NCBI RefSeq assembly: GCF_030053835.1
Contig: NZ_CP125655.1
Coordinates: 1,302,001-1,366,000, forward strand
Source: Cellulomonas sp. ES6
Lineage (GTDB): Bacteria > Actinomycetota > Actinomycetes > Actinomycetales > Cellulomonadaceae
DNA length: 64,000 nucleotides
Direction: 5' to 3'
The notes under the pieces are model-generated. The model was not told where the DNA came from and ran no database searches. It saw only the letters and a program-made list of their open reading frames with translations. Below, in pieces: positions 62,681-64,000 of this stretch; positions within the stretch are counted from its first letter, which is position 1, and the number at the start of each line of letters is the position of its first letter. The position numbers were made by a program, and so were the translations under genes.

Positions 62681-64000
62681 CCACGACCACGCCACCCGCC
62701 CCGCCCGGTCCCCCGGCGGCGCTCGGCTCGGCGCTCGCCTCGGCGCCCGGCTCCGCGCTCGCCCCCGGGGTCGAGCCGCACGGGGCTCCGCCGCCGCCGG
62801 GCGTGCTCGAGCGCGTCCCCGGCGCGGGGGTGACGCGCCGGGTGGCGCTCGCCGCGGGGCTCGCCGCCCTGGGCGTCGTGCTGGTGCTGCTCACGTCCGT
62901 GCAGCCCTGGCTCACGCTCGGCGCGGGCGTGCTCGTCCTGGTGGTCGGCCTCACCCTGCGGGAGCCGCTGGCGATCCCGGTGCTCGGCATGCCGTTCCTG
63001 CTGCTGGTGAACCGGGTGGGCGGGGCCCTGTCCCTGTCGGACCTCGTCCTGTTCGCGGGGTTCTGGCCGGCGCTGCTGTTCGCCCGCCGACCCCTGACCG
63101 GCGCGATGCGCGGCGTGCTGTGGGCGACCGCGTTCTACCAGGCCACCGTCCTGTTCACCGTCATCGCGAACCCCTACGTGGCGAACGCCGTCGAGTGGCT
63201 GCACTCCTGGCTGCTGGTCGGGGGCGCCCTGCTGGTCGGCTGGGCGATCGGCGCCGCCGGGCACGCCCGGCTCGCGCTCGGGCTCTACGTGGCCGGGGCC
63301 GTCGTGGTGACGCTCGCCGCGCTGACGCAGTTCGTGGTGAACCTCGCGCACGGCAGCACCGCGCCGGTGTACCTCAACGAGCCGTTCCTCATGCACAAGA
63401 ACTACATCGGGTGCGTGCTGGCCTTCGCGGCGATCGTCGTCTACGCCCGCCCGCGGTGGCTGCGGTGGAACGACCTCGTGTGCCTCGCCCTGTTCGTGCT
63501 GTTCGTCGCGGGCATCCTCGTCGCGCAGTCCCGCCAGGCGCTGATCGGGCTCGCCGTCGCCGTGGCCGTCGTGGCCCTGCGCCCCGACCCCCACCGGCAC
63601 CGCTCGAAGGTCGTGCTGCTCGCGGTCGCGGGCGGCGCCCTCGTCGTCGGCACCCTCGTGCAGGACCAGCTCGAGTCCGGCGACCAGTACAACTCGGCCT
63701 ACCAGCGCCTGATCTGGTTCCGGCAGTCGCTGCTGATCTGGGAGCAGTACCCCTGGTTCGGCGCCGGCCTGCGCTGGTGGTACACCGACCGGTTCGACGA
63801 GAAGTTCCAGCCGCCGAACGCCGAGTTCGAGATGCTGTCGTCGGGCGGCATCGTCGGCCTCGTCGGGTTCCTCGTCATGTTCCTGGCGATCCTCGTCATC
63901 CTGTGGCGGGTCGACTCCCGCTACGGCACCCTCGCGTTCGTCCTGGTGCTCATGCGCCTCGTGCAGGGCCAGTTCGACCTGTTCTGGGTCGCCGCGCAGG
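62677..64000 (+). CDS. O-antigen ligase-like (Wzy/WaaL family) membrane protein, 3' end beyond window
   Basis: At least 441 residues. After 60 Pro/Ala-rich residues come about ten hydrophobic segments, with a large outer loop (PWFGAGLRWWYTDRFDEKF and NAEFEMLSSGGIVGLVGFL) of the O-antigen ligase/polymerase family, where conserved Arg and His lie. LMHKNYIGCVLAFAAIVVY and QSRQALIGLAVAVA are typical. It would ligate or polymerise the exported glycan. The ATG overlaps the fusion GT stop (ATGA). The frame stays open to the right edge. Confidence 0.88.
   Translation, partial: MTTTTPPAPPGPPAALGSALASAPGSALAPGVEPHGAPPPPGVLERVPGAGVTRRVALAAGLAALGVVLVLLTSVQPWLTLGAGVLVLVVGLTLREPLAIPVLGMPFLLLVNRVGGALSLSDLVLFAGFWPALLFARRPLTGAMRGVLWATAFYQATVLFTVIANPYVANAVEWLHSWLLVGGALLVGWAIGAAGHARLALGLYVAGAVVVTLAALTQFVVNLAHGSTAPVYLNEPFLMHKNYIGCVLAFAAIVVYARPRWLRWNDLVCLALFVLFVAGILVAQSRQALIGLAVAVAVVALRPDPHRHRSKVVLLAVAGGALVVGTLVQDQLESGDQYNSAYQRLIWFRQSLLIWEQYPWFGAGLRWWYTDRFDEKFQPPNAEFEMLSSGGIVGLVGFLVMFLAILVILWRVDSRYGTLAFVLVLMRLVQGQFDLFWVAAQ

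Overview
The window is a contiguous piece of a very GC-rich actinobacterial chromosome (roughly 73-75% G+C by eye, nearly all codons ending in G or C, many GTG starts and 4-nt GTGA/ATGA stop-start overlaps). Gene content and order fit a Micrococcales actinomycete: eno, an FtsB/DivIC-like gene, a DUF501 gene and ppx in a row; mfd, a SurA-like lipoprotein gene and mazG in a row; a DesKR-like two-component system; PadR paired with a HAAS membrane protein. Cellulomonas or a relative is my best guess, but that is an inference from overall style. I see no phage, insertion sequence or CRISPR array.

Positions 1-28944 are mostly core and housekeeping genes: cystathionine beta-synthase (cut by the left edge), a BI-1/YccA membrane protein, an ABC exporter with a linked histidine kinase and response regulator, a MarR-controlled MFS pump with a clear palindromic operator, a siderophore-interacting reductase, a TusA-like protein, a DUF6766 membrane protein, a GAF-ANTAR regulator, an unusual tRNA with anticodon UAA, a DHA2 drug pump, NDH-2, a HAAS/PadR pair, the ppx-DUF501-ftsB-eno group, the transhydrogenase pntAB, mazG, a SurA-like lipoprotein and mfd.

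Positions 29253-64000 are dominated by a large surface-glycan locus: acyltransferases, many GT2 and GT4 glycosyltransferases, a polysaccharide deacetylase, a GMC oxidoreductase, an LhgO-type oxidase, a nucleotide-sugar operon (cytidylyltransferase, SDR, 3,5-epimerase, SAF-domain oxidoreductase), a WbsX-like protein, a Wzm/Wzt-type ABC exporter, a large membrane-anchored protein with a GH-A-like catalytic domain, a GT4-GT2 fusion and an O-antigen-ligase-like membrane protein cut by the right edge. Together they look able to make activated sugars, assemble a polymer, export it through the ABC route and modify or attach it outside the cell.

Two things stand out. First, an AT-rich motif with core AAATCGGACA occurs seven times, in front of essentially every transcription unit of the glycan locus and, by eye, in front of none of the housekeeping units; this predicts one regulator for the whole locus. 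Second, embedded in the locus at 41668-46097 is a self-contained five-gene overlapping operon (small secreted three-cysteine protein, lipoprotein, adaptor with a peptidoglycan-binding domain, MacB-like ATPase and permease) that looks like a dedicated export system for the small protein. Other points of interest are a glycosyltransferase that has lost its acidic motif and is frameshifted, a probable CTG start codon, dispersed palindromic repeats, several tandem repeats, and a four-box inverted array between eno and the ftsB-like gene.
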